From Carya illinoinensis (taxonomy: Eukaryota > Streptophyta > Magnoliopsida > Fagales > Juglandaceae), in the NCBI RefSeq assembly GCF_018687715.1, contig NC_056758.1, forward strand, positions 39,341,467 to 39,405,466: a stretch of DNA of 64,000 nt. The letters run 5' to 3'. The notes under the pieces are model-generated. The model was given only the letters and a program-made list of their open reading frames with translations, did not search any database and had not been told where the DNA came from. A program made the translations under genes and the position numbers. This document shows positions 49,051 to 60,700 of this stretch, piece after piece. Position 1 is the first letter of the stretch. Each line of letters starts with the position of its first letter.

Positions 49051-50680
49051 AAATGTATTTTAATGCTTTATGATAAAATATTAATTTTGAGCATTAATCC
49101 TAATTTCGAATTTTGAAGAGATTTACAACATTACTCTATAATTTTAATGTGAACTTGTTCCCTTCTTGCTCATGCTTGTTTCCTTGATGTGCTTGACTCC
49201 ATTGTGTAGACAACTTAAGCTTGAGACTTCTTTATTCTTTGAATTCATTTGTTATCATCAAAATCCATGTGTAGATTTATAATCACATGAAACTTGAAAC
49301 CTTGAGTTCAACAACAAAGGTGTCCATCTCGGCTTGTTTGTGAGACAACAACCCATATTACTCCCACCCTCCAAAAGAGGAGGAGAATTTCCACCCTCAT
49401 CCTCCAAAAAATGAAAGAGACTCACTACCCTACTCCTCCAAAAGAGAAAAGGGAATTGTCTATTTCAATTTATTTTCATTACCCTAATAAAAGCCACTAA
49501 CAACCGTAACTGAATAGAAAAAATAAAATAGCATTGTCCGCTACTACCCAACCCCACTAACTGAACCGTATACTCTGCTACTCTAACCCACTAACTGCGA
49601 CATGCTCTCCACTAACAGAACAACATCTGTTGCATGTGCTTGTCTCCATTCCCATGCCCAGGAAACCAGCCTCATCGCCATCACCTCTCACATGCACATG
49701 CACATCTTCATCTTCGTTCATGCACCAAAACCCAGAGACGAACAACCTCCTCCTCTTCGTTCAAACCCCATGCACAGAGCCACCGAGAGCTTTTTCCAGA
49801 CAATCACAAAACAAACATGACTAACCAGACTTAACACAAGAAATAAAAAGAAGAAATCGAAAAAAACTGTCGGACTCTGCTTCAGTGAAGCTCCGACCAT
49901 CATTCCCAAGAACATCCACCATGAACTACGGCCAGATTCTACCCCAAAGATGCTTTATCCCCTCCATGCCGCTTGACATGCATCCTCAAAAAAAAAAAAA
50001 ATCCATGTTTTCCATAGATAAAACAGAGTACATATACCCCATGGAGGAGCACCCCAAAACAGTAAGCTAAAATCCGTCTCCAAAACAGCAAGCTAACCGA
50101 GCCACACCGTGAACCCTCTCTGTTATCCCCTCAGAAGACCAACACCACACGGTCAGGAACTCTAGCCATACGGATTCGAAAACTCCATTTCCAGCAAGGA
50201 ATGACTCTCCGCCCAGTTGGGTGAAATGATATGGATAAGGACTCAGTACCAGGCCTTGTGATGGCCTTTCAATAGAGTAAAACTCAGCCAAACAGAAGTC
50301 AGAAACAGCTTTTATTACATGCATCCCCGAATGGTTAGCTTTGACCGCACCATGCCACGGCCAAAAACAAAGTCAAGGCCCTCCTTCACCACCTTGCAAG
50401 CATCACTCCACCCACCGCGAGATATAAAAGGGAGGATGGTTTCGGGCGTCTTGACCGGGAGGTAGAGCTTTCGACCACCATACTACCTCCAAACTGACAC
50501 TTTATTGTAAATAGAAAAAATAAAAGCAAAATAGAGAGATGGAAACGAAAATGGATCTTAAAATAAACGGGAAACAAAGAGATGGAGGGAGGGGAAGCCT
50601 AGGCTCCCACCTCCCTCAGACGAAAAACTCGACCTTAGTATTTCTAGAGAGATGGAAGAGCTTCTCTCTCTAAAATTTTC
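49051..50680. other. Spacer with possible transposon-derived sequence; no gene
   Basis: The segment 49560-50650 is less AT-rich and has moderately long frames on the minus strand (50386-50577 and 50067-50324). They match no protein I recognise, lack splice context, and could be decayed LINE 5' sequence. Nothing firmer can be said by eye. Confidence 0.35.
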
Positions 50681-50964
50681 TTAAAATATAAACACTTTTC
50701 TTATTTAAAAATGAGCTAGAGAAAGTTTCTACAACTTAATTTAGGGGAAATTTCTGTTACATTTATATAAAGATCTTACAAAAATAACTTATAAATAAAT
50801 ATAATTTGATGTGATATATTAAGTTTACTTTTATATATAATCTGACGTACCGTATCTAATTACGCCAATTTATAAATTTACGTTATAATAGATACAATAC
50901 ATAATCAACGAATTAAATCTAACCATATTTTTTTAATTCAAATCCTAAATAACTGGATGGTTCA

Positions 50965-51155
50965 AAATATTAGATCTTGTTTAGTTACACAAATAAAATA
51001 AGATGAAATAAAATTTAAAATTTTGAATAAAATAATATTATAATATTATTTTTATGTTAAAATTAAAAAAAATTAAATTATTTATTATAGTTTATATAAA
51101 ATTTTTAAAAAAATTATAATAATAAAATTAAATGAGTCGTCTCTCAAACGAGGGC
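50965..51155. mobile_element. AT-rich MITE, family copy
   Basis: TTGTTTAGTTACACAAATAAAATAAGATG ... AAATTATTTATTATAG ... AAATTATAATAATAAAATTAAATGAG. Same core as the other family copies. A partial copy lies at about 52000-52085. Confidence 0.6.
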
Positions 51156-54100
51156 TTAGTTTTGTGTACCCGCAGACAAAGGAAGGCTTTACCAGCTTTG
51201 AAGAGTCAATGAAAAAGGGTCCCCCGAAGGCACGTATCTTTTCTTCCTTATCTCTTTTGTCTTTAGCGTCACTTGTCATATATATAATTCTTTTTTCTGT
51301 TTATTTGTTTGTTTTCTCTGATAAACGATAGATGTCGACGAACCATACCCATCTTTCGGTGTCGCTGGTGTTGCTTGACTTGATCTTCTCTCTTTCCAAT
51401 CTTCTAAAGTTCTGTTGGGTAATAACATTTTATTATTATTTATTATTACTTTATCATCATTTTTTCATATTTTTTTTATTATTTATAGATTGTATGAGAT
51501 ATTACTACTCAAAATAGCCTAAAACATATAATATCACATCCGAGCGAGGGAGTTTATTTTGCCGTCCAATGCGTTATCCTCGTGCATGCTTAATTAAATC
51601 ACTTGCGTGCTAAATGGCCCATACCAATATATCTTTCCCTTCTACATAAGTTTGCAAAGTTAAATATGGGACCATCTATCTAGCTATATATATATATATA
51701 TATATAGATAAACACATTGAATCTGACCCCCTAGGCATGCAGCCAATAGTAGTGGTCTTGGTTAGAGGATTTAGTTAGTCACAAGCTTTTTTATAAAAAT
51801 AAATTTAAAAATTAATATAATTTCATATGATATGCTAAATCATTTTATAATAAAAATAATGTTACAATTTAATATACCGTATCAAGTCAAGTTAGTTTAT
51901 AAATTTGTTTACATATATATGAGATTGCTTTGTAATTAAAACACTTATTTTCTTAATATATATCCATAAATTAGATTCTATATATAACATTAATTAATGA
52001 TGCTTGAGAATTTATAAAATAATAATAATATTTTATTTAATTTTTAACTTTTATCTAAAATCATCTTATGATCTCACTATCAAAACCTCTCTTATAAATA
52101 TAATTTTCTTGTTGAGCTATGAAAAATAACTCAAACGAAACATTTTACCGAAATTCTATGGTCGGGTTCATGAGTTCTTGATAACATATTCGTACAATGA
52201 AATGTCTAGAAAATTATATTTAATTAGAACGATTATTATTATTATTAATTTTTTTTTGGGTACTAGAAGAATTGCAAGACCACCATATTTTGTTACGTCT
52301 TATAAATTATGGGCCAAGCCATGATCAACTAATTATAAAAGTACTTGTAACTGGTTTATATTGAGAGAATCTGTCATACTGCCAATGTAAGCTTAGAGGC
52401 TCTCGTCATATAGACAACTCTTCATGACATGTATCCCGACATGTAAAACTTCTGCTGTAATAACATCCGAATTATAGTAAGTAGTTTTGAAAAATGAAAA
52501 GAGACATACAATGTCCATTTTTACAATCTTTTAAACAACTATATAGGTTTCGCAATATAAACTTATAGTTTAATAAAAATTAATCTTGTTGGTCTCACTT
52601 CTGATCGGTATGATACTCTCAATTACTAATCATGAACCGAATTATTTATTTCAGTAAGCGCATTTATATATATATATATATATATATATAATGAATTATT
52701 AGGCACTCAAAAAACGGTTAACAAGTCGCCAATATATATAGAAAAATATTATAGTTATAATGAAAGTGAATGCATACGCATTGCATAGAAAGCATATTTA
52801 GTAATAAATTAAAAATCAAATTTATAACTAATTTATAATAGTATGAAGTCTTTTTTTTTTCTTTTCCAAAAAATAAACAAATTATGGGCAAAATAAAATA
52901 ATAAAAACTTAAAAATACAGGAGGAGGGATAAAAATGTTGCATTTTAATAAAATAAGAAAATCAAATTACCTAATGCATGGTTCTGATTCTATGATTTTT
53001 CAGCTCGTGGTCTAAAAAAGAGGTTGCTTCAAAAGTAAGCACTAGTAGTGGACTGATCAATATTATTTGGTTAAAATTTGACTAAAAAATTTACTTTTAT
53101 AAATTTAGTTAGTCAATAAATATTAAAAAAAAGAGTACTCAACAAATATATTATTATTTTATTAAAATATTAATTTTGACATTTTTATTTATTTTAATAC
53201 TAATTTTAATTTGAATATTTATTTGTTATTAAAAAATTATACATTAATTTTTTAACATTCATATTATTTCGTTGATAAAATTTTCTAATGGCCTTTTTTT
53301 TTTTTTTTTTTAACAATGGCCATGTTTTTCCAACTGTAATATTTTTAAAATTGATATTTTTTTAGTCTTTTTTTTTTCAATGGCTATATTTTTAACAACT
53401 ATATTTATCTAATGGATATATTTTTTTAACGGCTGTATATCTTCAACATATGCCAACTTCATAGTTCACACCCTTTTGTATCCCAATAAATTAAAATGCT
53501 TAAAATTCTTATACGAAATAGGTTATTTTTCGAACAATGAGCATTCTATAAGAACTTCTAATTCAGCGATGAACAATAAATAACAAGCCATGATGTGATT
53601 TGACGAACAGATCCGGCCACCGACGAATGTGGTGTACTAACAAATAGTTTATCCTGACAATTTAACAGTAAAAATGAATATATTCAAGCACAAGCATCTC
53701 TTGCCCATATGCACACACCTAGAGAGAGGGAATACCACGTGAGATGGAATTTTTTTGGTCAGTAGCTGAGGCTAAATAGATTTGACCAGTGAAAGTTAAA
53801 GATATTATAGTTGTGTCGAGTCTATTATAACTCTTTTTTATGCAATCTAGTTAAATTTTATCCAAATTTTAATTTTGTTGAGTCTATTATTAGTGCTTTA
53901 AATGCATGATCAGCTGAAGGACGATTGACCAACACTAGAATGCATGTTCATATACTTTACTTGAATTATCCATCTCGAGTCAATCAAAATGAGTCTCCAC
54001 GGACGGACACCAAAAGACTGATCCTGTCGGGCGCAAAGGAGAAAAGAAAGAAAACTTAAAAATGATAAGGAAACCATAACAGGGTCGATTACTATTAGCA

Positions 54101-54284
54101 ATGACTAGCATTAAAAAATGGGGTAGAAGTTGAGGTGGTTGAGGATGAACGGATAAGATACTTGCATTGTGTAGATGAAATCTCAAGCTAGCTCTTGTTG
54201 TTAGTGAAAAATCGATGCTAAAAACTAGGATAACAAAAAATAAAACAAACAAAAATAAAGAAGTTCTATTACTCCTAAGTTAAA
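51156..54284. other. AT-rich spacer; nothing recognised
   Basis: Contains (TA)n tracts at about 51687-51706 and 52662-52690 and a poly-T near 53297-53311. A purine-biased frame at 53980-54252 on the minus strand has no protein resemblance. Confidence 0.5.
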
Positions 54285-54475
54285 GGTATTGTTTGGGCAG
54301 AAATAATTTTTATCTCAAATATAAAATTTTCATATCATCGTTATAATTTTTTTAAATTTTTATATAAAATATAATAAATAATTTAATTTTTTTCTTATCT
54401 TTTTAAATTTTATAATAAAAATAATATTAAAATTCAAAATTCTGATCTTAAAAAATCTCAGTCACACCTAAAAGT
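54285..54475. mobile_element. AT-rich MITE, family copy
   Basis: GTTTGGGCAGAAATAATTTTTATCTCAAA ... TTTTCATATCATCGTTATAATTTTTTTAAATTTTTATATAAAATATAATAAATAATTTAA ... ends near CTCAGTCACACC. Same family as the 6.5- and 37.0-kb copies. Confidence 0.6.
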
Positions 54476-54510
54476 ATCAATCGGTCAATTATTGCGGGAC
54501 AAGAATCTTC

Positions 54511-54600
54511 GGATTGGTCAGTTCAGCATGTTAAGCGAGAAGTAAACACTGCTGCTCATGGACGGGCAAAAGATGCTTTCATCTTCGTGAAAACAACTTG
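54511..54600 (+). mobile_element. Fragment of a LINE RNase H domain
   Basis: GATTGGTCAGTTCAGCATGT onward reads DWSVQHVKREVNTAAHGRAK and continues DAFIFVKTT. This is the HVxREvNxaAHxLAk ending of the RNase H domain of plant LINEs. It sits directly after a MITE and is cut off on both sides. Confidence 0.6.
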
Positions 54601-55430
54601 TAAGTTAGTAGTTGAGTCGGGCTTTATAGGGCGGTCGCAAGGTGAAAGGTCGGAAAGGAGTAGAGTATCTCATACGGCACACCGCGTGATGGTTGTTGAA
54701 AAGGGATGTAATGGTCATGTCGTGAGCATTAAAAAATCTAAGGGTGGAACCCTACTGAGTAATTTATAGGTAATGCTTTCGGCCATTCCAGACAATAACT
54801 GTCATATCCACTACACTTTACTATGTTGACCTTCAAAAAAATATATCATTTAAAACTTTTTTATTATTTAAATAATTGATTATCTATTTGTTCAGAATAG
54901 TAATGCAATGTTGTATCTTACAGCGAATGTCAATACCTGTTTAAACTTTAATTAAATATAAGAAAAGGTTTTTATATTAGACTAGCTAAAAATTTAAAAC
55001 TTAATATTTGAGTTACAATAAATTAAGAAAACTTTCCGAAAGTTACTATTCAATCTCTATCTAATTATTTTATTCTTTTCATCAATCTCTTCCTCTTTCT
55101 TTATCACATTAAAATAAATTATTACATTGAAATAAATTACCACATTTTATTTTTTAATAAAATTATTAATTAACATATAAAGTGTATTTGTAAAATATAT
55201 AAAAAAAATTAATCAAATATTATTAAAATATATAATATTATATTATTATTTTACATTTTAAATGAATAGTCTAGTGTAGACTTATTTAACTAAAAATTGA
55301 TGTTATAATCAAAATGTGAAATTCTACCTAAATTTTAGACTTGGCAATAGCTAGGTCATTGCCAATGCTCTTAAAATATTTGAATCATATAATTCAACAT
55401 CAATAATTAGACTAATTTAGCTGAGTAGTC
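54601..55430. other. AT-rich spacer; nothing recognised
   Basis: Short frames only and no repeat ends. The first part may continue the 3' flank of the LINE fragment. Confidence 0.4.
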
Positions 55431-55479
55431 TGCTTTGCCATTTGTCATGCCATATGCTTTTTTCATAAGGAAAAGCTTC

Positions 55480-56730
55480 ATGGCAGCCCAGTAAATTGTT
55501 AAGGAGGGTTTGATGTGAAAGTTTGGTAATTGTGAATCAGTTGGCATGACAAATGGATCTCCAAGCCAATTACATTCAAAATCCAGTCCCCTTTAAGGCT
55601 TTTGGAGGAGTTTGCTTTGGTGAAGGAATTGATTGATGGTGATACAAAGCAATGGAACTACTCCTTGATTCATAATCCTTTTTCTGAGGCTAAATCAAAT
55701 ATCATTCGCAGAATTCCTATAAGCCCATGTAATAGTCCAGATAAGCTAGTTTAGAGATGCCCTGTAGATGGTAAGTTTTCTGTCAAAAATGCTTACCACA
55801 AGGGGGAACTCTAGAGGGAAGAAAGGGTCAGACCTCAAGCAACAACATTTCACTAGACTTTTAATCCAAGCTCTAGAAATTGCAGTTACCTAATGCTACG
55901 AAACCGCAACTCATGCTTTATGGAGTTGCAAGTTAGCTCAAAATGTTTGGGGCCTTAGCTTAAGAAAACTGCATAAAGGTTTGGTGGAGGATACAGCTTT
56001 TATAGATCTGTTGGGTAGAGTTGGCATAGGTTGAACAATGAGGAATTCGAGATATTAGTGGTGACTGTTCATCTAATTTGGAAAAGAATAAATTCTTATG
56101 TTTTTTAAGGTCAGTTCATGCCTCCTAGCAAGCTAGTGCAGAAATTTTACAAAGTCAATGAGGAGTATAGAGAGTTGGTGAAGATGCCTACTGTGAGAGT
56201 TCGTGAGATTATAGCTACAAAATTTCATTGGATCCCACCTCCTCATAACACCTATAAGATTAATTGAAATGCTGCCATTGATAAAATTCACTATAGGGTA
56301 GGAAGTAGGGTCATTGTCAGGGACTGGGATGGTAAAGTGACAGCTACCGAGATCTTCCAAAAGCTTATTTCTAGATGCCAAATTGGGTGAGGCTTTTGCT
56401 GTTTTTAAAGCTTATATCTTGTGTCTAGAACTAGCTCTTCAACATGTGATCCTTGACGTTGATGCTTCATGATTGGTTAATGAAATCAACAACAATGAAA
56501 AGTAATGGAGCTCAGTTGGTTTGATTCTCAAAGATGTTAGACAGATGATGGGGAAAGTGCATCACTGGTCTACTAGACATGTCCCTAGGTATTTCAATGC
56601 ATGGCTCATACTTTAGCAAAGAATGCTCTTGAGTTTGTTGAGGAGAGCATACTGCCTGAGGATATTCCTCGGTGTACTCAATCTTTGTTGTGATATATGA
56701 TTAATATATCTTTTCTCAAAAAATAAACAA
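55480..56730 (+). pseudogene. LINE ORF2 C-terminal relic (pre-zf-RVT region and RNase H)
   Basis: In shifting plus-strand frames one reads KELIDGDTKQWNYSLIHNPF, IIRRIPISPCNSPDKLV and GKFSVKNAYHKG, the segment that precedes the zf-RVT domain in plant LINE reverse transcriptases. Further on come FHWIPPPHNTYKIN and VRDWDGKVTAT, the start of RNase H, then pieces of its middle and end (VHHWSTRHVPRYFNA). Many stops and frameshifts interrupt it. It ends near 56725 in CTCAAAAAATAAAC, likely the decayed poly(A). No target-site duplication was found. Confidence 0.8.
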
Positions 56731-57746
56731 AGGCTTAGGAGAATACGGTAAATTATGCAGAGCATCCCCATTAAAGACATGTACAAGAGAGGTAAGAATA
56801 TTGACGTCCAAGATTGATGAAAATAAATTTTTAAAAAAAGGAGTCAGCATAAATGTTTGGGCCAACATGATTTGCGGAACAGTCTGTTGGAGAATCAGAA
56901 GTCTGGCCAGCTGGAGTCCAGCCAGCACAAGTCCTCGTTATATTGTCTACAACTGCAAAGCTTATCTACGGGCGTTTTTTTATTTTATTTTTTGCTATAA
57001 AAAAATTTAGAAAAGAAAATTTATAAATTATAATTTAATATAATATAAATTAGATCTGATGTATTACAATATTATACAGTATCAATTTATTTAAAAAAAA
57101 ATTACAAAAATACGGCCATTTAATTGAATATTCAATATCATTTAATTAACACTTAAAATGGTTTTACCAAGGAGCAATATTTCCATAGCTAACTTTTAAT
57201 TTGTGGCTGCAAATTAAGTGAAACCAACAGATCAGATTAACAGGGTAATATATGACTCGTTGGAGTTCAACTACGTACTTCAAATGCCTTATACTTCAAT
57301 GAGAAGCTATTCGAAGAAAATAATGTTTCGTTCCGAGTGAATTAATAACTTGATAGAAACGATCGAGATTCGGAGTACTTGACCAGCTTGTCGGGTGAGC
57401 AGGAAAGGAATTTAATTAAGCCCAATTAATCTGAATACGTGCTTCTATATATCATGTTAAAGAATATGAATTTGTTATGATCTCATCGTTCAAACAAGCT
57501 GCTGCAGGATGCGTACTTAAATGCATAAAGAGTAAAGAGGGTAAACATATTTTTTCTCTAAAATGAAGCTCAAATCTGCTTATTAAATTAATTAATTTAC
57601 ATTATCTGTGAATATTGAAGAATACTCTCCAACTACATTTTACATTTATATATAATTGAGTAGACTCATTCCTAATAGATCAGCTGGTTGGTCCAATAAG
57701 GTAAAATTTTGTGCAGTGACATTAATTTCTGGAACGAATTCATGAT
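56731..57746. other. Spacer and 3' flank of DXS
   Basis: AT-rich. The last 200-300 bases before 57747 must include the 3' UTR of the minus-strand DXS gene. Nothing else recognised. Confidence 0.5.
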
Positions 57747-60700
57747 CTATATCTGGAGAAGATCATGAAGGCTCTCCCTCTGTTCGCCTATCAATGACAA
57801 TACAGTGGTGGCGATATGCTTTGAACTAAGCCCTGCTTCTTCCAACTGACCGGTTTGAGAACCGTGGTCGATATATCTATCAGGAAGCATCATTGCCCTC
57901 CACTACACCCACAAAAAAGACCCAAAATTTAATTAGCACTGATCTAGTTGAACATATATAAAGATGTGCATTAACATAACATAAAACATAAAATATCAAA
58001 CCTTGAGGTTTCCATCAAGCAATCCATTCAGTCCCATGTAGTGTGAAACGTGAGAGCTAAATCCTCCGATAGAGCCTTCTTCAATAGTGAGGAGGACCTC
58101 ATGCTCCTGAGCTAGCCGTCCGATCAAATCTCCATCAAGAGGCTTGCAGAATCTTGCATCAGCCACAGTTACAGAAATGCCAAGCACTTGAAGCAGCTCT
58201 GCTGCCGCCACACAACTTTGTACTATTGTCCCATAACCCAAAATAGCCACCCTAGTTCCCTCCTTTAGCACCCTTCCCTTACCAACCTACGTACGTTCAA
58301 AAGTTTTAAGTTAGGACAATGCACAAAAGAAAGTTTTTCCACCAATATTTGGCAAATGGGATATATATACAAATAGCTGTGATCATGATACTTAATAATA
58401 GTTTAAGTACCTCTAAGGGTGTCCCTTTGTTATTTGGTGGAAGAATCGAGCCAATGCCACTTCCTCTAGGGTACCTAAAGCAGCTAGGCCGATCGTCAAT
58501 AGCAGCAGCTGTGGCCACCATGTGCATGAGTTCAGTTTCATTTGAAGGAGCCATGACCACCATGTTAGGTAAGCAAGCCAAGAAAGTTGTGTCAAAGGCC
58601 CCACAATGGGTTGGACCATCTGCACCAACAAGGCCAGCCCTGTCTATCGCAAACCTCACAGGAAGCTTTTGTAGGTCTACATCATGAGCAACCTGCATCA
58701 CCATCCACACCACTAAGCAATTCGAGACTTTCCAAAAATATCATTTTTAGAAGAAAAACATGAGAAAAGCAACCTGGTAATGTCAAAAAGTACATCAAAA
58801 TGAAGCATTATTTGAGAGAGGACTTTATTCACCTGATCATATCCTCTTTGTAGAAAAGAAGAATAGATTGCACAAAATGGCTTAAGCCCTTCAGCAGCTA
58901 GGCCAGCAGCAAAGGTAACGGCATGTTGTTCAGCTATCCCAACATCAAAACATCTATCCGGAAATCGCTTCTGGAATAAATTAAGTCCTGTACCCCCTCC
59001 CATAGCAGCGTGAATGGCTACAATCCTATCATCTCTTTCAGCTTCTGCAATCAATGAATCTGCAAAGTATTGGGTGTATGAACGAGTACTCGATTTGGAC
59101 TTCAGCTGTTTTCCTGACTTGGGGTCAAATTTCACGACACCTGAATGTAAAACCAAAACCCCTTGAACCACATGTTAACATTAAATTCTAAAAAGAAAAT
59201 CTTTCGGGTGAGTTTTAAGAATGACATTCACCATGCATTTTATCTGATGCTACTTCAGCCGGAGCATAGCCTTTTCCTTTCTCAGTGATAACATGGATGA
59301 GAACAGGTCCTGGAGCTGGCATGGCTTTGACATTCTTCAAAATATAGACAAGGTCTTCCACATTATGGCCATCTACGGGACCAATATAGTATAGTCCTAG
59401 TTCTTCAAACAAACATGCCTCAGCACCACTCACAATCCCTTTCATATAGGAATCAAGCTTAGAAGCAACCTGGTGCGCTTTCCCTCCAATTTGCTTTGAA
59501 ACGCTCTGTTCAAGTAATTCATAAATTGTTATCTTGCAGTTGACAATGCTCGAGTTAATACGACAATTGACAGGAGGTTGGGCTTGAACCAGATTCTTCT
59601 CCAACACGGGCTGTCATCCCATAATCTGGATATATTAGGCATCTGGGCCTGCTCGGGCCCTTCTTCTTCTTTTTTTGTTTTTTGTTTTTTAGCCTTTTTC
59701 ATCAAAGTACGAAACTGTTTTGTTGCTCAAAGAGAGTCGAGGTAATACCTTCGCAACTTCACGCAACTTGCGGAACTTTCTACTGGATTGTAGCCTCGTC
59801 AGGGATCTACTCAGAGCTCCAACGGGAGGAGCAGGGCCGTCCACAGTGGCAGTTGGCAAGGAAACTTGTTCATTGTCGTTCAAAATGATGATAAGATTTG
59901 AGTCAAGGTAACCCGCATTGTTCATTGCCTCGTATGCCTGTCCGGCTGTCATGGCCCCATCGCCGATTACGGAAATCACGTGGTTGTTCTTCCCCAGCAA
60001 GTCTCTGGCTACTGCCATCCCTGTAAGCCATTATACACACACAGTTTTTAGTAAGAGTTCCAATCAATCAGCAATGATTAAAGCGCATCTAACTGTTAAG
60101 AATTTAGACCTTTCAAATTCACTCCCTTAGAATATACCATTTACAGGAATAACAAAAAAAAAAATAGAGAAATAATAACAACATAAGAAATTTAAGTGGA
60201 AACTTCAAAACAGGAAAAAAATCACCAAATTCAGAGAAGAAAATTTACTATATGAAAATTTTTTACAATAACACAATTTTTCTCCTCACCTCAAACACAT
60301 CCACAAAGCTACCCTACTAGTAAAACTTTAACTTTACACCTCTTCCTATTTTTACAAAAAATATAATAGATGAATTTAACTAAAATTAAAAGTTACTAGA
60401 TAAACTTTCAACTGGTGCACTTAAACTAAACCTCTTATTTATAACCTAAATATTTTGCTCATCCTTATTTCCCACTGGTGTGGGACTATAAAAAGACACA
60501 AAAGTCAACAATCTCCATCTTGTAACTTTGACTGGTCCCACAGCCAAGTTTCACCGCAATGAAGATCTTCGTAACTTCCGCTATCATGTTTTACCATAAA
60601 AGCATACACACTTTGAATAAATCAATTCCAAGTATTTTACTTCGGCCCATGTCGAAAACAACCTTGTTGAAAATTATGGTGTAACTTCTACGCTTGGCTC

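Noticed and set aside
50067..50577. Possible small genes on the minus strand near 50 kb
   Set aside because: Frames are unrelated to known proteins, lack splice or promoter signals, and could be transposon relics. Kept only as spacer description.
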